Origin: Terriglobales bacterium
GTDB taxonomy: Bacteria; Acidobacteriota; Terriglobia; Terriglobales; Acidobacteriaceae
NCBI GenBank assembly: GCA_035487355.1
Contig: DATHMF010000062.1
Location: 1-32,883, forward strand
Reading direction: 5' to 3'
DNA: 32,883 nt
The notes under the pieces were generated by a model. The model was not told the DNA's origin. It worked only from the letters and a program-made list of their open reading frames with translations, and ran no database searches. Within the stretch, counting starts at the first letter, position 1. Every line of letters starts with the position of its first letter. This document shows, one piece after another, positions 7,887-15,472 of the stretch. The position numbers and the translations under genes were made by a program.

Positions 7887-9701
7887 TCAATCTCCTGCCA
7901 CGGGAGGGGAAGCAGGCGCATCGGCAACGGCTTCCGCAGTTTCGGCTGCAGCAGCGGCGGCAACTTGTTCTCCGGTTACCGTACCGGCGCGGTACAGGCG
8001 CAAAACTCCGCGTTCAAAGACAGCGGTCAAAGCGGCCACCACGCGCGGGTCGAACTTTGCAGCGGCCAGCGAGTTGATGATGCGCACCACGTATTCCGGG
8101 TCCATGGCCGCCTGGTAAGGACGGTTGGTGGTCATGGCGTCGAAGGTGTCACCCACCATGATGATGCGCGGCATCAGGCCGATCTGGTCTGCCTTGTATC
8201 CGTGGGGATAGCCGCGGCCGTCGAGCGATTCGTGGTGCAGTTCGATTCCGGGAATCATCTCGCGCAGTGCCTCTACCGGACGCAGGATGCTGGCGCCTTT
8301 GGACGTGTGCGTTTTCATGATCTCGAATTCGTCAGGCGTGAGCGCTCCGGGCTTTTTCAAGATGCGGTCTTCGATCCCGATCTTGCCTACATCATGCAGT
8401 TGGGCTGAGATGCGGATTTTTTCAATTTCCTCTTTGCTCAATCCAAGCTCCGTCGCCAAAATCACGGAGTAGCGCGTGACCCGGTCAGAGTGGCCTTTGG
8501 TATACGGGTCCTTTTCGTCAACCGCACCGGCCAGCATTTGGATGGAACTCATAAACAGCGAACGATTTTCCTGGGCCGCGCTCTTGAGGTCAAAGACCAG
8601 CCGCTCCAGGTCGGCGCTCATGGTATTGAACGTAGTAGCGAGCTCTCCGATTTCCGTGCGGCTCTTCAGGCGAACTCGTTTGGAAAAGTCTCCTTTGGCG
8701 ATGGCACGGCTGGAGTCCGTCAATGTTTTGACAGGCTGGCTGATTTGATTGGCGGCGAAGATGCTGATCAAAATGCTGACCAAGATGACGATAAGAGCCA
8801 GCCAGCGGTTCTTGCTCTGCATATCAGAAACGCCCAGGTAGGCATCGTGTTGCGTCTTCTGCGCCACTACAGCCCACTCCAGGGAAGGAACCGGACGGTA
8901 GCTCCCCAGCATGTCAATTTTTGTGTTGTTCCGAGTGACAGAGAATTCCATCGTTTTGGTAACGTTAGCCTTGCTGCCTTGCTTGACGAAGTCCTTCACG
9001 ATGTCAAAGTTCGTCATGTCCTCGCCGGTTACATAAGCAGAATCGGCGCCTGCGACCAGCCGCCCCTGGCGATCCACTACATAAATGTTCAGTCCGCCCT
9101 TGGAGTCTTCCCGCAAGCGGTTCAACAGTGGCTGCTGATCAACAATGACTCCGATCATTCCGATGAAGTGGTTTTCTACCGTGACCGGCGAACTGACCAG
9201 GGTCACGGTTTTGCTCAGTTTCCCGGCGCCCATCTGCATGGCTGGACCGTTATAAGGCCGGCCCTCGCGTGCGGCTGCGAAGGCATGCTCCAGCTCGCGG
9301 AGCATGAAATCATCAATCTCGATCCTTTTCGCGGTAATCCCCTTCCCCTTGGATTCAGATCCGATGAGTGTGGCGTAAGAAATGTTTTCCGATGAGGAAA
9401 CAAATTTTTCCAGCAGCGCACGCAGTTCGGGCGCATCCAGGTGCTCGCCCTTCAGGTCGCTTCCGCTGGCCACGGTGATGGCTGAGGCGAGATTGCCCAT
9501 CATGGTCAGCAGGTTGCTTTGCCGTTGTGCCAGTTCTTCTTCTACCGAGCGCGTAATCGTGTTCTGCAGCAGCTTCTCATTGGTGACCAGGCGGTCGCTT
9601 TCATCATTCACAACGGTGTTGCCGTACCACACCAGCGGACCAACGCTGACCAGGATCAGGACGCCGAAGATGAGATAAAGAATCGGTATACGCTTAGGCA
9701 T
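7887..9701 (-). CDS. Cache-HAMP-HD-GYP c-di-GMP phosphodiesterase
   Basis: A membrane receptor that probably hydrolyses cyclic di-GMP. Starting at the ATG at 9701 (604 residues), it has a membrane segment (5-27), an extracytoplasmic dCache-like sensor (about 30-295), a second membrane segment (300-318), HAMP (about 315-370) and an HD-GYP domain. Catalytic features are HSDRVTR (404-410), H436-D437 in LHDVGKIGI, HHESLDGRGYPHGY (489-502, with GYP at 497-499) and DTFDAMTTNRPY. The C-terminal tail is Ala-rich (from about 580). The frame extends upstream to 9779 but that extension lacks family features. With the PilZ protein at 28507 it indicates c-di-GMP signalling in this genome. Confidence 0.93.
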   Translation of the reverse strand: MPKRIPILYLIFGVLILVSVGPLVWYGNTVVNDESDRLVTNEKLLQNTITRSVEEELAQRQSNLLTMMGNLASAITVASGSDLKGEHLDAPELRALLEKFVSSSENISYATLIGSESKGKGITAKRIEIDDFMLRELEHAFAAAREGRPYNGPAMQMGAGKLSKTVTLVSSPVTVENHFIGMIGVIVDQQPLLNRLREDSKGGLNIYVVDRQGRLVAGADSAYVTGEDMTNFDIVKDFVKQGSKANVTKTMEFSVTRNNTKIDMLGSYRPVPSLEWAVVAQKTQHDAYLGVSDMQSKNRWLALIVILVSILISIFAANQISQPVKTLTDSSRAIAKGDFSKRVRLKSRTEIGELATTFNTMSADLERLVFDLKSAAQENRSLFMSSIQMLAGAVDEKDPYTKGHSDRVTRYSVILATELGLSKEEIEKIRISAQLHDVGKIGIEDRILKKPGALTPDEFEIMKTHTSKGASILRPVEALREMIPGIELHHESLDGRGYPHGYKADQIGLMPRIIMVGDTFDAMTTNRPYQAAMDPEYVVRIINSLAAAKFDPRVVAALTAVFERGVLRLYRAGTVTGEQVAAAAAAETAEAVADAPASPPVAGD

Positions 9702-9778
9702 GTCTACATTCGGGGTTGATGCGAATTCTATCGCGGAATGGCGCCAAAGTGGGAAACTTTCGATGTATCGAAGGTACA

Positions 9779-10789
9779 CTATTCCACTTTGCCCGGCCGG
9801 GTCATGAGTTCGCGGATAGCATCGCGGGGGGCCTTGCCGTCGTGCAGAATGGCGTGCATCTGCTGCGTAATGGGCATTTCCACACCGAACTTTTGCGCCA
9901 GTCCCATAGCGGCATTGGTGGTCAACACACCCTCGGCCACCATGCCGTGCATACCGGCAATGACCTCAGGCAGTTTGCGGCCTTTGCCCAACTCCACTCC
10001 CACGGTGCGGTTGCGGGAGAGCCCGCCGGTGCAGGTAAGCACCAGGTCTCCCATGCCGGCCAATCCTGCCAGGGTCTCGCGTTTTGCTCCGCATGCTACT
10101 GCCAGGCGGGTAATCTCGGCCAATCCGCGGGTGATGAGCGCAGCCACGGTGTTGTGTCCCAGGTCCAATCCGTCGCAGATTCCGGCAGCGATAGCAATTA
10201 CATTTTTCAGCGCTCCGCCCAGCTCTACTCCGATTACATCGTCATTGGTGTAAACCCGAAAGGCGGGATCGCTGAATTCGCTCTGAATGCGTCCGGCGAG
10301 AGAGGAATCTTTAGAAGCCGCTGTAATTGCCGTCGGATCGCCGCGTGCGACCTCCTGAGCGAAGGTAGGACCGCTCAGAGCGGCAATGGCAGGAGTGAAG
10401 CCTGCCGACTTGGAAACGACGTGCTCAATCACCTCGCTCATGCGCAACAGCGTGCCTTCCTCCACGCCTTTGGTGGCGCTGACGAAGGCCATCCCGTTGT
10501 GCAGGTGTGGCGCCATTTGTTCGAAGATGCGTCTTCCATGGTTCGAAGGCACAGCACTGACGACGACCTCGGCTTTGTGCAGGGCTGAGCCGAGGTCATT
10601 GGTTGCACGGACAGATTCGGGAACCCGCTGTCCGGGCAGAAATAAAGCGTTGCTTCGGCTCGACTGTATAGACTCGTAGACTTCTTTTTCATATGCCCAG
10701 AGGCGAAGACGGTGCGTGCCTTTGCGTCCTAGTACGATGGAGATCGCCGTTCCCCAGGCGCCTGCGCCGATAATTGCAATGTCAGACAT
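9779..10789 (-). CDS. gpsA: NAD(P)-dependent glycerol-3-phosphate dehydrogenase
   Basis: GpsA reduces dihydroxyacetone phosphate to sn-glycerol-3-phosphate, the backbone for phospholipids. The 336 residues include the Rossmann GAGAWGTA (8-15), the SAVPSNHGR and SATKGVE segments, LSGPTFAQEVARGDPTA, and the substrate site ELGGALKNVIAIAAGICDGL with its catalytic Lys. RNRTVGVELGKG follows near the C-terminus. The ATG at 10789 is 7 bp after the plsY stop, so plsY and gpsA form a coupled pair: GpsA makes the G3P that PlsY acylates. Confidence 0.96.
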   Translation of the reverse strand: MSDIAIIGAGAWGTAISIVLGRKGTHRLRLWAYEKEVYESIQSSRSNALFLPGQRVPESVRATNDLGSALHKAEVVVSAVPSNHGRRIFEQMAPHLHNGMAFVSATKGVEEGTLLRMSEVIEHVVSKSAGFTPAIAALSGPTFAQEVARGDPTAITAASKDSSLAGRIQSEFSDPAFRVYTNDDVIGVELGGALKNVIAIAAGICDGLDLGHNTVAALITRGLAEITRLAVACGAKRETLAGLAGMGDLVLTCTGGLSRNRTVGVELGKGRKLPEVIAGMHGMVAEGVLTTNAAMGLAQKFGVEMPITQQMHAILHDGKAPRDAIRELMTRPGKVE

Positions 10790-10796
10790 GAATAAT

Positions 10797-11453
10797 TTAG
10801 TCCTTCGTTCCCGCGGTCATGGCTTCCACTTTCTTTTTGCCGAACTTATTTTCCGTGCCGCTCACCAGACGCCGGATGTTCTCATGGTGCTTCACAATGA
10901 TCAGCAGCGATATAAGAATTGAAGTTACTAGAAGTGATCTCTGCCGCCAATTCTCCAGCCCATATGCGAAGGCTGGAAAGCATGCCGTTGCCACGATCGA
11001 GGCCAAAGAGACGTAATGCGTGACGACAAAAATCACCAGGAAAACCAGCAGGGACAAACCAATGGCCTTGGGGGAAAGCGCGAGAAAAACTCCCGCAGCA
11101 GTAGCCACGCCTTTACCGCCGTGAAACTTCAGCCATACCGGGAACATATGACCCAGGACAGCAAAGAGTGCTGCCAATGAAAGCAGCATGACCCCACCGC
11201 TAACATCGGCATCATAAGAAATAAGGATGTGCCGTCCTAGAAACCAAAGTGGAAGAAATCCCTTGAGCCCGTCTAAAAGCAGGGTCGCTATTCCCAGCCC
11301 AGGAGCAGTGCGGGCTACGTTGGTTGCGCCGATGTTGCCACTCCCTGTAGTGCGTATGTCCTGCTTCTTAAACAGGCGAACCAGGATGTAACCAAACGGT
11401 ATTGATCCGATCAGATATGACACAACCGCTACGATGATGTAGTCCGTCCGCAT
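10797..11453 (-). CDS. plsY: Acyl-phosphate:glycerol-3-phosphate acyltransferase
   Basis: PlsY is the integral membrane enzyme that transfers an acyl group from acyl-phosphate to G3P. Signature loops are visible: GSIPFGYILVR, GSGNIGATNVAR (phosphate-binding) and KFHGGKGVATAAG. Five to seven hydrophobic helices span the 218 residues. I start at the ATG at 11453 (MRTDYIIVAVV). The frame extends to a TTG at 11483 without a ribosome site. It lies between thpR and gpsA on the same strand with small gaps. Confidence 0.95.
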   Translation of the reverse strand: MRTDYIIVAVVSYLIGSIPFGYILVRLFKKQDIRTTGSGNIGATNVARTAPGLGIATLLLDGLKGFLPLWFLGRHILISYDADVSGGVMLLSLAALFAVLGHMFPVWLKFHGGKGVATAAGVFLALSPKAIGLSLLVFLVIFVVTHYVSLASIVATACFPAFAYGLENWRQRSLLVTSILISLLIIVKHHENIRRLVSGTENKFGKKKVEAMTAGTKD

Positions 11454-11486
11454 GGTTAAGAAAACAACAAATAGCCGCTTCAAAAT

Positions 11487-12062
11487 CTATTGCAGTTCAA
11501 ATCGAGCCAGCTTGGTATAAACCGCGCCGCTGGGGGCGGTCTTGCTCTGATACAAAAAGAACTCGTGAGCCGTCATTGTACCGAAGTCGGGCGGCGTCAT
11601 CCTGGCCAGCCGCTCTTGCAGGTGTTGAAACTTCTTGTTTGGCCCATCCGTACGCTCTCGCTGGGGATTGCCCGAACCGCTGCGTGCCAGTGTGAGATGC
11701 GGGGTGAAAGCGCGCTCTTCCTTTTCTATGCCCAGTGGAAGCAGGGCTTCATCCACGCTCCGGGCCGCCTGAACAAGATGATCATCTGCTTCTACCCCGA
11801 TCCAGAAGACGCGGGGCGATCGGGGAGTAGGAAAGAAGCCGATGCCGCGAAAGCTGATTTGCGTCTTCCTCGCTTGAATCGTGCTTAGCTTTTCCTTGAT
11901 GGTGTCGTGCTGCGCGCTTTCACCAATGAATTTGAGCGTGATGTGCAGGGATGCAGGTGAAACCCAACGCACCTCGGGCGCAGATTCGCGCACGCTCTCC
12001 ATGAAACGCTCAATGCGCTGCTGGATGGCGTCATCAAGATCAATGGCAACGAAGAGGCGCAT
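11487..12062 (-). CDS. thpR: RNA 2',3'-cyclic phosphodiesterase (2'-5' RNA ligase family)
   Basis: A 191-residue member of the 2H phosphoesterase superfamily, which opens 2',3'-cyclic phosphates at RNA ends. The two catalytic H-x-T motifs are visible: H40-I-T42 in SLHITLKFIGE and H122-L-T124 in PHLTLARSG. The start MRLFVAIDLD (ATG at 12062) is family-typical. The longer frame to 12113 only translates the 7-bp tandem repeat region. The plsY ATG lies 33 bp downstream of its stop. Confidence 0.92.
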   Translation of the reverse strand: MRLFVAIDLDDAIQQRIERFMESVRESAPEVRWVSPASLHITLKFIGESAQHDTIKEKLSTIQARKTQISFRGIGFFPTPRSPRVFWIGVEADDHLVQAARSVDEALLPLGIEKEERAFTPHLTLARSGSGNPQRERTDGPNKKFQHLQERLARMTPPDFGTMTAHEFFLYQSKTAPSGAVYTKLARFELQ

Positions 12063-12075
12063 GGTTAAACACAAA

Positions 12076-12104
12076 GTACTCAGTACTCGGTACTCAGTAC
12101 TCAG
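12076..12104 (+). repeat. 7-bp tandem repeat (GTACTCA), 4 units
   Basis: GTACTCA, GTACTCG, GTACTCA, GTACTCA then G. It sits 14 bp upstream of the thpR start, where it could affect the thpR leader. Confidence 0.9.
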
Positions 12105-12166
12105 AAAATGCATAAAGAGAGCGCAGACAAAATCGAACAGGTTCGTAAATCAAAAATCGTGCTTCT

Positions 12167-12187
12167 AACTTCATACTTCGTACTTAC
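12167..12187 (+). repeat. 7-bp tandem repeat (ACTTCGT family), 3 units
   Basis: AACTTCA, TACTTCG, TACTTAC at 7-bp spacing, running up to and just into the cinA stop codon. It is shorter and less perfect than the others. Confidence 0.55.
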
Positions 12188-13434
12188 ATTAATCTTCTTC
12201 TCACCATATCCAATGCCTGCTGGCTGGCCCCCCAGCGGATGCGTTCGCGGTCGCCCGGCAAAAGCCTCTTCACTACATCTGTCTTCTTGCCGTCGGAAAG
12301 AGCATGGTAGACCAGGCCCACGGGTTTTTCTTCTGTCCCACCTTTAGGGCCGGCGATACCAGTGACGGCAAGACCGTAGGTAGAGTTGCACTGTTTGCGG
12401 ATTCCTTCAGCCATGGCTGCGGCCACCTCGCGGCTCACAGCGCCGTGTTCAGCAATGAGGAGCGGTGGCACACCGCTATAAAGAGTCTTGAGATCGTCGG
12501 AGTAGACAATTGCTCCGCCCACAAACGAGCGCGAGCTGCCGCTGAGCGAGGTCAGCCGCTGGCCGATCAAACCACCGGTGCAGGATTCCGAGACCGCAAT
12601 CGTCGCCCCGCGCATCTCCAGGTAATATTCGACAATCTGCTCCAGCGACTCGCCGGCCCGTGAGAAGACAAAGTCATCGAGTTCGTCTTCTATTTTTTCC
12701 GAAAGTTCCGATACCAGCTTTTCGGCTGCTTCCTCCGAAGCAGCCGTGGCTTTCAGGTAAATCTGTACCTCGCCAGCGTGTCCCAGGATCGTGGTCTGGA
12801 CTTCTTTATGCTTTTTGTAGATGGGCGCAATGCGCGCGTCACACTCCGACTCCGGCATGAGGGCGACCCGCAGCTCGCGCTTGGCGATAAATAGCTGATT
12901 ATCTTTGAAGCGCACACGCAGGCGTTCCATGCATTGCGTGTCGAAGAGTGGCTTCAGCTCTTGAGGCGGTCCGGGCAGAAGTATGACAACTTTATTCAGG
13001 TGGCCGACGGAACCCTCCAGCCACTGCCCGGGAGCGCTGCCGTTGGGATTTTCCAGAGGCACAGCCCCGGCAATCACATCACCCTGCTTGAGGTTGTTCT
13101 CCGCCATCTTGATGCGGCGCTTGGCGAAGCGGGCATAGAGCTTGGCGACAATATCCGCATCACGCCGCAAAGGCAGATTCAGCGCCTGGGCCACGGCTTC
13201 GCGTGTGAGGTCGTCTTCCGTCGGTCCCAGGCCGCCCATGAAGATCACCAGGTCAGAGCGCTCCAGCGCAATGCGCGCCGCGGAAACCAGATGCGCGTGG
13301 TCATCACCCACCACAGTCTTGAAGCCCACGTCAATCCCCAGCAGGTTGAGCCTTTCGGTCAAAAAAAGGGAATTGGTGTCCTGGCGGAAAGGTGTAAGCA
13401 GCTCGGAGCCGACGGCGATGATTTCAGCAAGCAC
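12184..13434 (-). CDS. cinA: CinA-family nicotinamide-nucleotide amidase
   Basis: A 416-residue two-domain CinA. The N-terminal MoCF-binding-like domain carries VGSELLTPFRQDTN and FMGGLGPTEDDLTREA (about 66-81). The C-terminal amidase domain carries VSESCTGGLIGQRLT, FVGGAIVYSDDLK and VTGIAGPKGGTEEKPVG. The enzyme salvages NAD by deamidating NMN; the N-terminal domain can act as ADP-ribose pyrophosphatase. The start codon is GTG at 13434, giving the family-typical M-L-A-E-I-I-A-V-G-S-E. I see no good ribosome site before it. Confidence 0.94.
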   Translation of the reverse strand: MLAEIIAVGSELLTPFRQDTNSLFLTERLNLLGIDVGFKTVVGDDHAHLVSAARIALERSDLVIFMGGLGPTEDDLTREAVAQALNLPLRRDADIVAKLYARFAKRRIKMAENNLKQGDVIAGAVPLENPNGSAPGQWLEGSVGHLNKVVILLPGPPQELKPLFDTQCMERLRVRFKDNQLFIAKRELRVALMPESECDARIAPIYKKHKEVQTTILGHAGEVQIYLKATAASEEAAEKLVSELSEKIEDELDDFVFSRAGESLEQIVEYYLEMRGATIAVSESCTGGLIGQRLTSLSGSSRSFVGGAIVYSDDLKTLYSGVPPLLIAEHGAVSREVAAAMAEGIRKQCNSTYGLAVTGIAGPKGGTEEKPVGLVYHALSDGKKTDVVKRLLPGDRERIRWGASQQALDMVRRRLM

Positions 13435-13503
13435 GAATATAAAGTTTAACCGACTGAGGGCAAACTATGGGCGGCCCGACAAAATCAAAGAAATATTCCA
13501 GTT

Positions 13504-13533
13504 ACACCACGAGGCACAGAGACACGGAGAAAA
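13504..13533 (+). repeat. Periodic CACAGAGACAC-type intergenic repeat
   Basis: ACACCACGAGGCACAGAGAC followed by ACGGAGAAA, in the spacer between the NHL gene and cinA. It is related to the sequence at 4655-4687 read on the minus strand. Confidence 0.55.
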
Positions 13534-13561
13534 TTCATGGGCTGAATGCTGATTGCTTGTC

Positions 13562-14614
13562 CTAATCGAGCAGTGGTTTTCCCTGGATGCCCCACGCCAA
13601 ATGATGCACGCCGCTGGCGGTAGCCAGCACGGCGGCTTTGCCGGGGGCGAAGGCCAATCCAACCAGTCCGTTGCCGGCGACGGCCAGCGACGCCTGACGG
13701 TCAGCCGTGACTCTTACGATGCCGCGCTTGCCGGCCAGCGAGGCGGCCACGTAGATGTTGCCGTCAATATCGAAGGCCAGTCCCTGCGGACGGCCCAGTC
13801 CGCGATAAAAGACGTTTACGGTCCCGTGATCGTCAATGCGGTAAACGGAATCATAACTGGATGTGGTGGGACCGGTGACGAAGAGAGAACCATCGGGGTG
13901 GAAGGCGAGATGATACGCCGAGATGCTGGGCTCGAGCGTGGCAAAGACAAAAATCTGCCGGTCGCGGGAAATTTTGAAGATGGTTCCGCTGCGGTCGCCT
14001 ACGTAAAGATTTTCGTTGCGGTCGAAGGCGATGCCGGTGGCGATTCCCATGCCCTCTGCGTAAGAGGACATGGTCCCATTCGGCGCAACCCGGTAGACCG
14101 TGCCATCATGCCGTGAAGAGACGTACATCTGGCCGGAGCGATCGAAGGCGATGCTGGTGGCGTTCATCATCTCGCTGAGGAACGGGCGCACGGTGTAGTT
14201 GGTATCAATCTTGAAAATGGAGACCGGAACCTTCTGGCCGCGGCTTCCCGAGAAGGTCACAAAGATATTGCCTTCGTGGTCGAGAGCAGGATTGGTCACC
14301 GGATGCAGATTTTCCGCCACCGGGACTGCAATGCGAATCTCATGAGGATTGCTGCTGGAGCCATCCGCGATGACTACTACATTTCCCGAAGCCGCACCCT
14401 CGGGCACACGCGCCACCATAAAATCATCGGAGCTGATGAGCACCGCGCCCTCGGCCCCGCCGAATTGCACTGCCGGCCGCTTCATGGCGGGAGGCCTCAG
14501 CCCCGCGCCCAGGATGCGTACCTCGCCTCCGGGCAACGCCGCTGGCGGCACAACCGCTTCTATACGCGGTTTGCCGTTCACGTTTTTCTTCCCGATAAGA
14601 TCAGAGATACCCAT
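13562..14614 (-). CDS. IPT/TIG plus NHL/SMP-30-like beta-propeller protein
   Basis: A 350-residue protein from the ATG at 14614. Residues about 14-95 look like an IPT/TIG Ig-like domain (PRIEAVVPPAALPGGEVRILGAG). The rest is a repeat-built propeller with blades such as IAFDRSGQMYVSSRHDGTVY, IAFDRNENLYVGDRSGTIF, LAFHPDGSLFVTGP and LAFDIDGNIYVAASL. These D-G-x-[IL]-[YF]-V units resemble NHL and SMP-30/gluconolactonase propellers. No signal peptide is evident. The substrate, if any, is unknown. The frame extends further upstream to 14803 but that stretch overlaps pgpA and has no family character. It is 8 bp downstream of pgpA. Confidence 0.8.
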   Translation of the reverse strand: MGISDLIGKKNVNGKPRIEAVVPPAALPGGEVRILGAGLRPPAMKRPAVQFGGAEGAVLISSDDFMVARVPEGAASGNVVVIADGSSSNPHEIRIAVPVAENLHPVTNPALDHEGNIFVTFSGSRGQKVPVSIFKIDTNYTVRPFLSEMMNATSIAFDRSGQMYVSSRHDGTVYRVAPNGTMSSYAEGMGIATGIAFDRNENLYVGDRSGTIFKISRDRQIFVFATLEPSISAYHLAFHPDGSLFVTGPTTSSYDSVYRIDDHGTVNVFYRGLGRPQGLAFDIDGNIYVAASLAGKRGIVRVTADRQASLAVAGNGLVGLAFAPGKAAVLATASGVHHLAWGIQGKPLLD

Positions 14615-14622
14615 GGCGACTT

Positions 14623-15147
14623 TTAATGCAAAATCCGAAAGTGAATCAGCACCTGCAATACGATGTTCGCATAAATTCCTGCGCCCACATCGTCGATCAT
14701 GATGCCGGTACCCTCCGGCAATTTTTCCAGTTGACGCACTGGCGGTGGCTTCAGAATATCGAATCCACGAAAGAGTATAAAACTCGCCAAAACATATTGC
14801 CAACGCAGCGGCACCAGGATCATGGAGATCAGTTGACCGGCGACTTCATCAATCACCACGTGACCGGGGTCTTTGATGCCGCTTTCCCGGGCCACAATGG
14901 AAGAAACCGGTATCCCAACCATGATCACTACGCAGGCCGCAACCGTGGTGTAGAGCCATTGCAATCCACCTGGGATAAAAAAATACCCCACTGCCCACCA
15001 GAGCGCTGCTGTGCACAGGGAAGCCCACGTGCCAGAACCGGGCTGAAGGAATCCGATGCCAAAAAAAGTTCCCAGCAGCCACGCGAAAGTTGTGCGCGGC
15101 TCCTGTTCCTGCTCTTCAACCTCTGACTCACTGGATCTTGCGTTCAT
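14623..15147 (-). CDS. pgpA: Phosphatidylglycerophosphatase A
   Basis: PgpA removes phosphate from phosphatidylglycerophosphate to give phosphatidylglycerol at the membrane. The 174 residues contain the family blocks GFLQPGSGTWASL, DPGHVVIDEVAGQ, FRGFDILKPPPVRQLE and GTGIMIDDVGAGIYANI, with four hydrophobic helices. The N-terminus is acidic (SESEVEEQEQE). The ATG at 15147 lies inside the 3' end of yacG (20-bp overlap), suggesting coupled translation. With gpsA and plsY nearby it forms a loose phospholipid group. Confidence 0.95.
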   Translation of the reverse strand: MNARSSESEVEEQEQEPRTTFAWLLGTFFGIGFLQPGSGTWASLCTAALWWAVGYFFIPGGLQWLYTTVAACVVIMVGIPVSSIVARESGIKDPGHVVIDEVAGQLISMILVPLRWQYVLASFILFRGFDILKPPPVRQLEKLPEGTGIMIDDVGAGIYANIVLQVLIHFRILH

Positions 15148-15385
15148 TCGGATTGTGCGGTAGCTCCTCGTCTTCCAGCGCCTGCCGTTTTCTTTCTGCT
15201 GCTGTCTCGGCGTTGATCAGCTCTTCCGGGTCGTTAACCGGTGTGGAAATTACATATGCACCACTGGCCCATTTGCCTAAATCAATGGTCCGGCAGCGTT
15301 CACTGCAAAAAGGGAACTCTGGTTCGGAATACAGAACAATCTTTTTGCAAATCGGGCAGCGCAGGCTGCGAGTTTTCTTCGCCAT
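15128..15385 (-). CDS. yacG: YacG-like zinc-binding DNA gyrase inhibitor
   Basis: An 85-residue protein with the YacG zinc finger: CPICKK, then FPFCSERCRTIDLGKWASGAYVIS. In E. coli YacG binds GyrB and inhibits gyrase. The C-terminal half is longer and charged (NAETAAERKRQALEDEELP). I start at the ATG at 15385 (MAKKTRSLRCP). The frame continues to 15418 but that extension translates repeat DNA. Confidence 0.88.
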   Translation of the reverse strand: MAKKTRSLRCPICKKIVLYSEPEFPFCSERCRTIDLGKWASGAYVISTPVNDPEELINAETAAERKRQALEDEELPHNPNERKIQ

Positions 15386-15394
15386 AGTAAAGAA

Positions 15395-15408
15395 GTTCTC
15401 AGTTCTCA
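15395..15408 (+). repeat. 7-bp tandem repeat (GTTCTCA), 2 units
   Basis: GTTCTCA GTTCTCA followed by GCTCA, upstream of yacG. It is short, but matches the 7-bp period seen at the other spacer sites. Confidence 0.5.
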
Positions 15409-15472
15409 GCTCAGGCACTTGCCGTTCTATCAGTTCCGAGTTCGCTGAAAACCAGAAACTCGAAACTAATGT

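Noticed and set aside
6914..8077. 387-residue plus-strand frame over ftsY
   Set aside because: Ser/Arg-rich shadow of ftsY; no domain recognisable.
8490..9395. 301-residue plus-strand frame
   Set aside because: Lies inside the HD-GYP gene on the other strand and has no protein-like features.
9716..10588. 290-residue plus-strand frame
   Set aside because: Opposite-strand shadow of gpsA, which is certain by its motifs.
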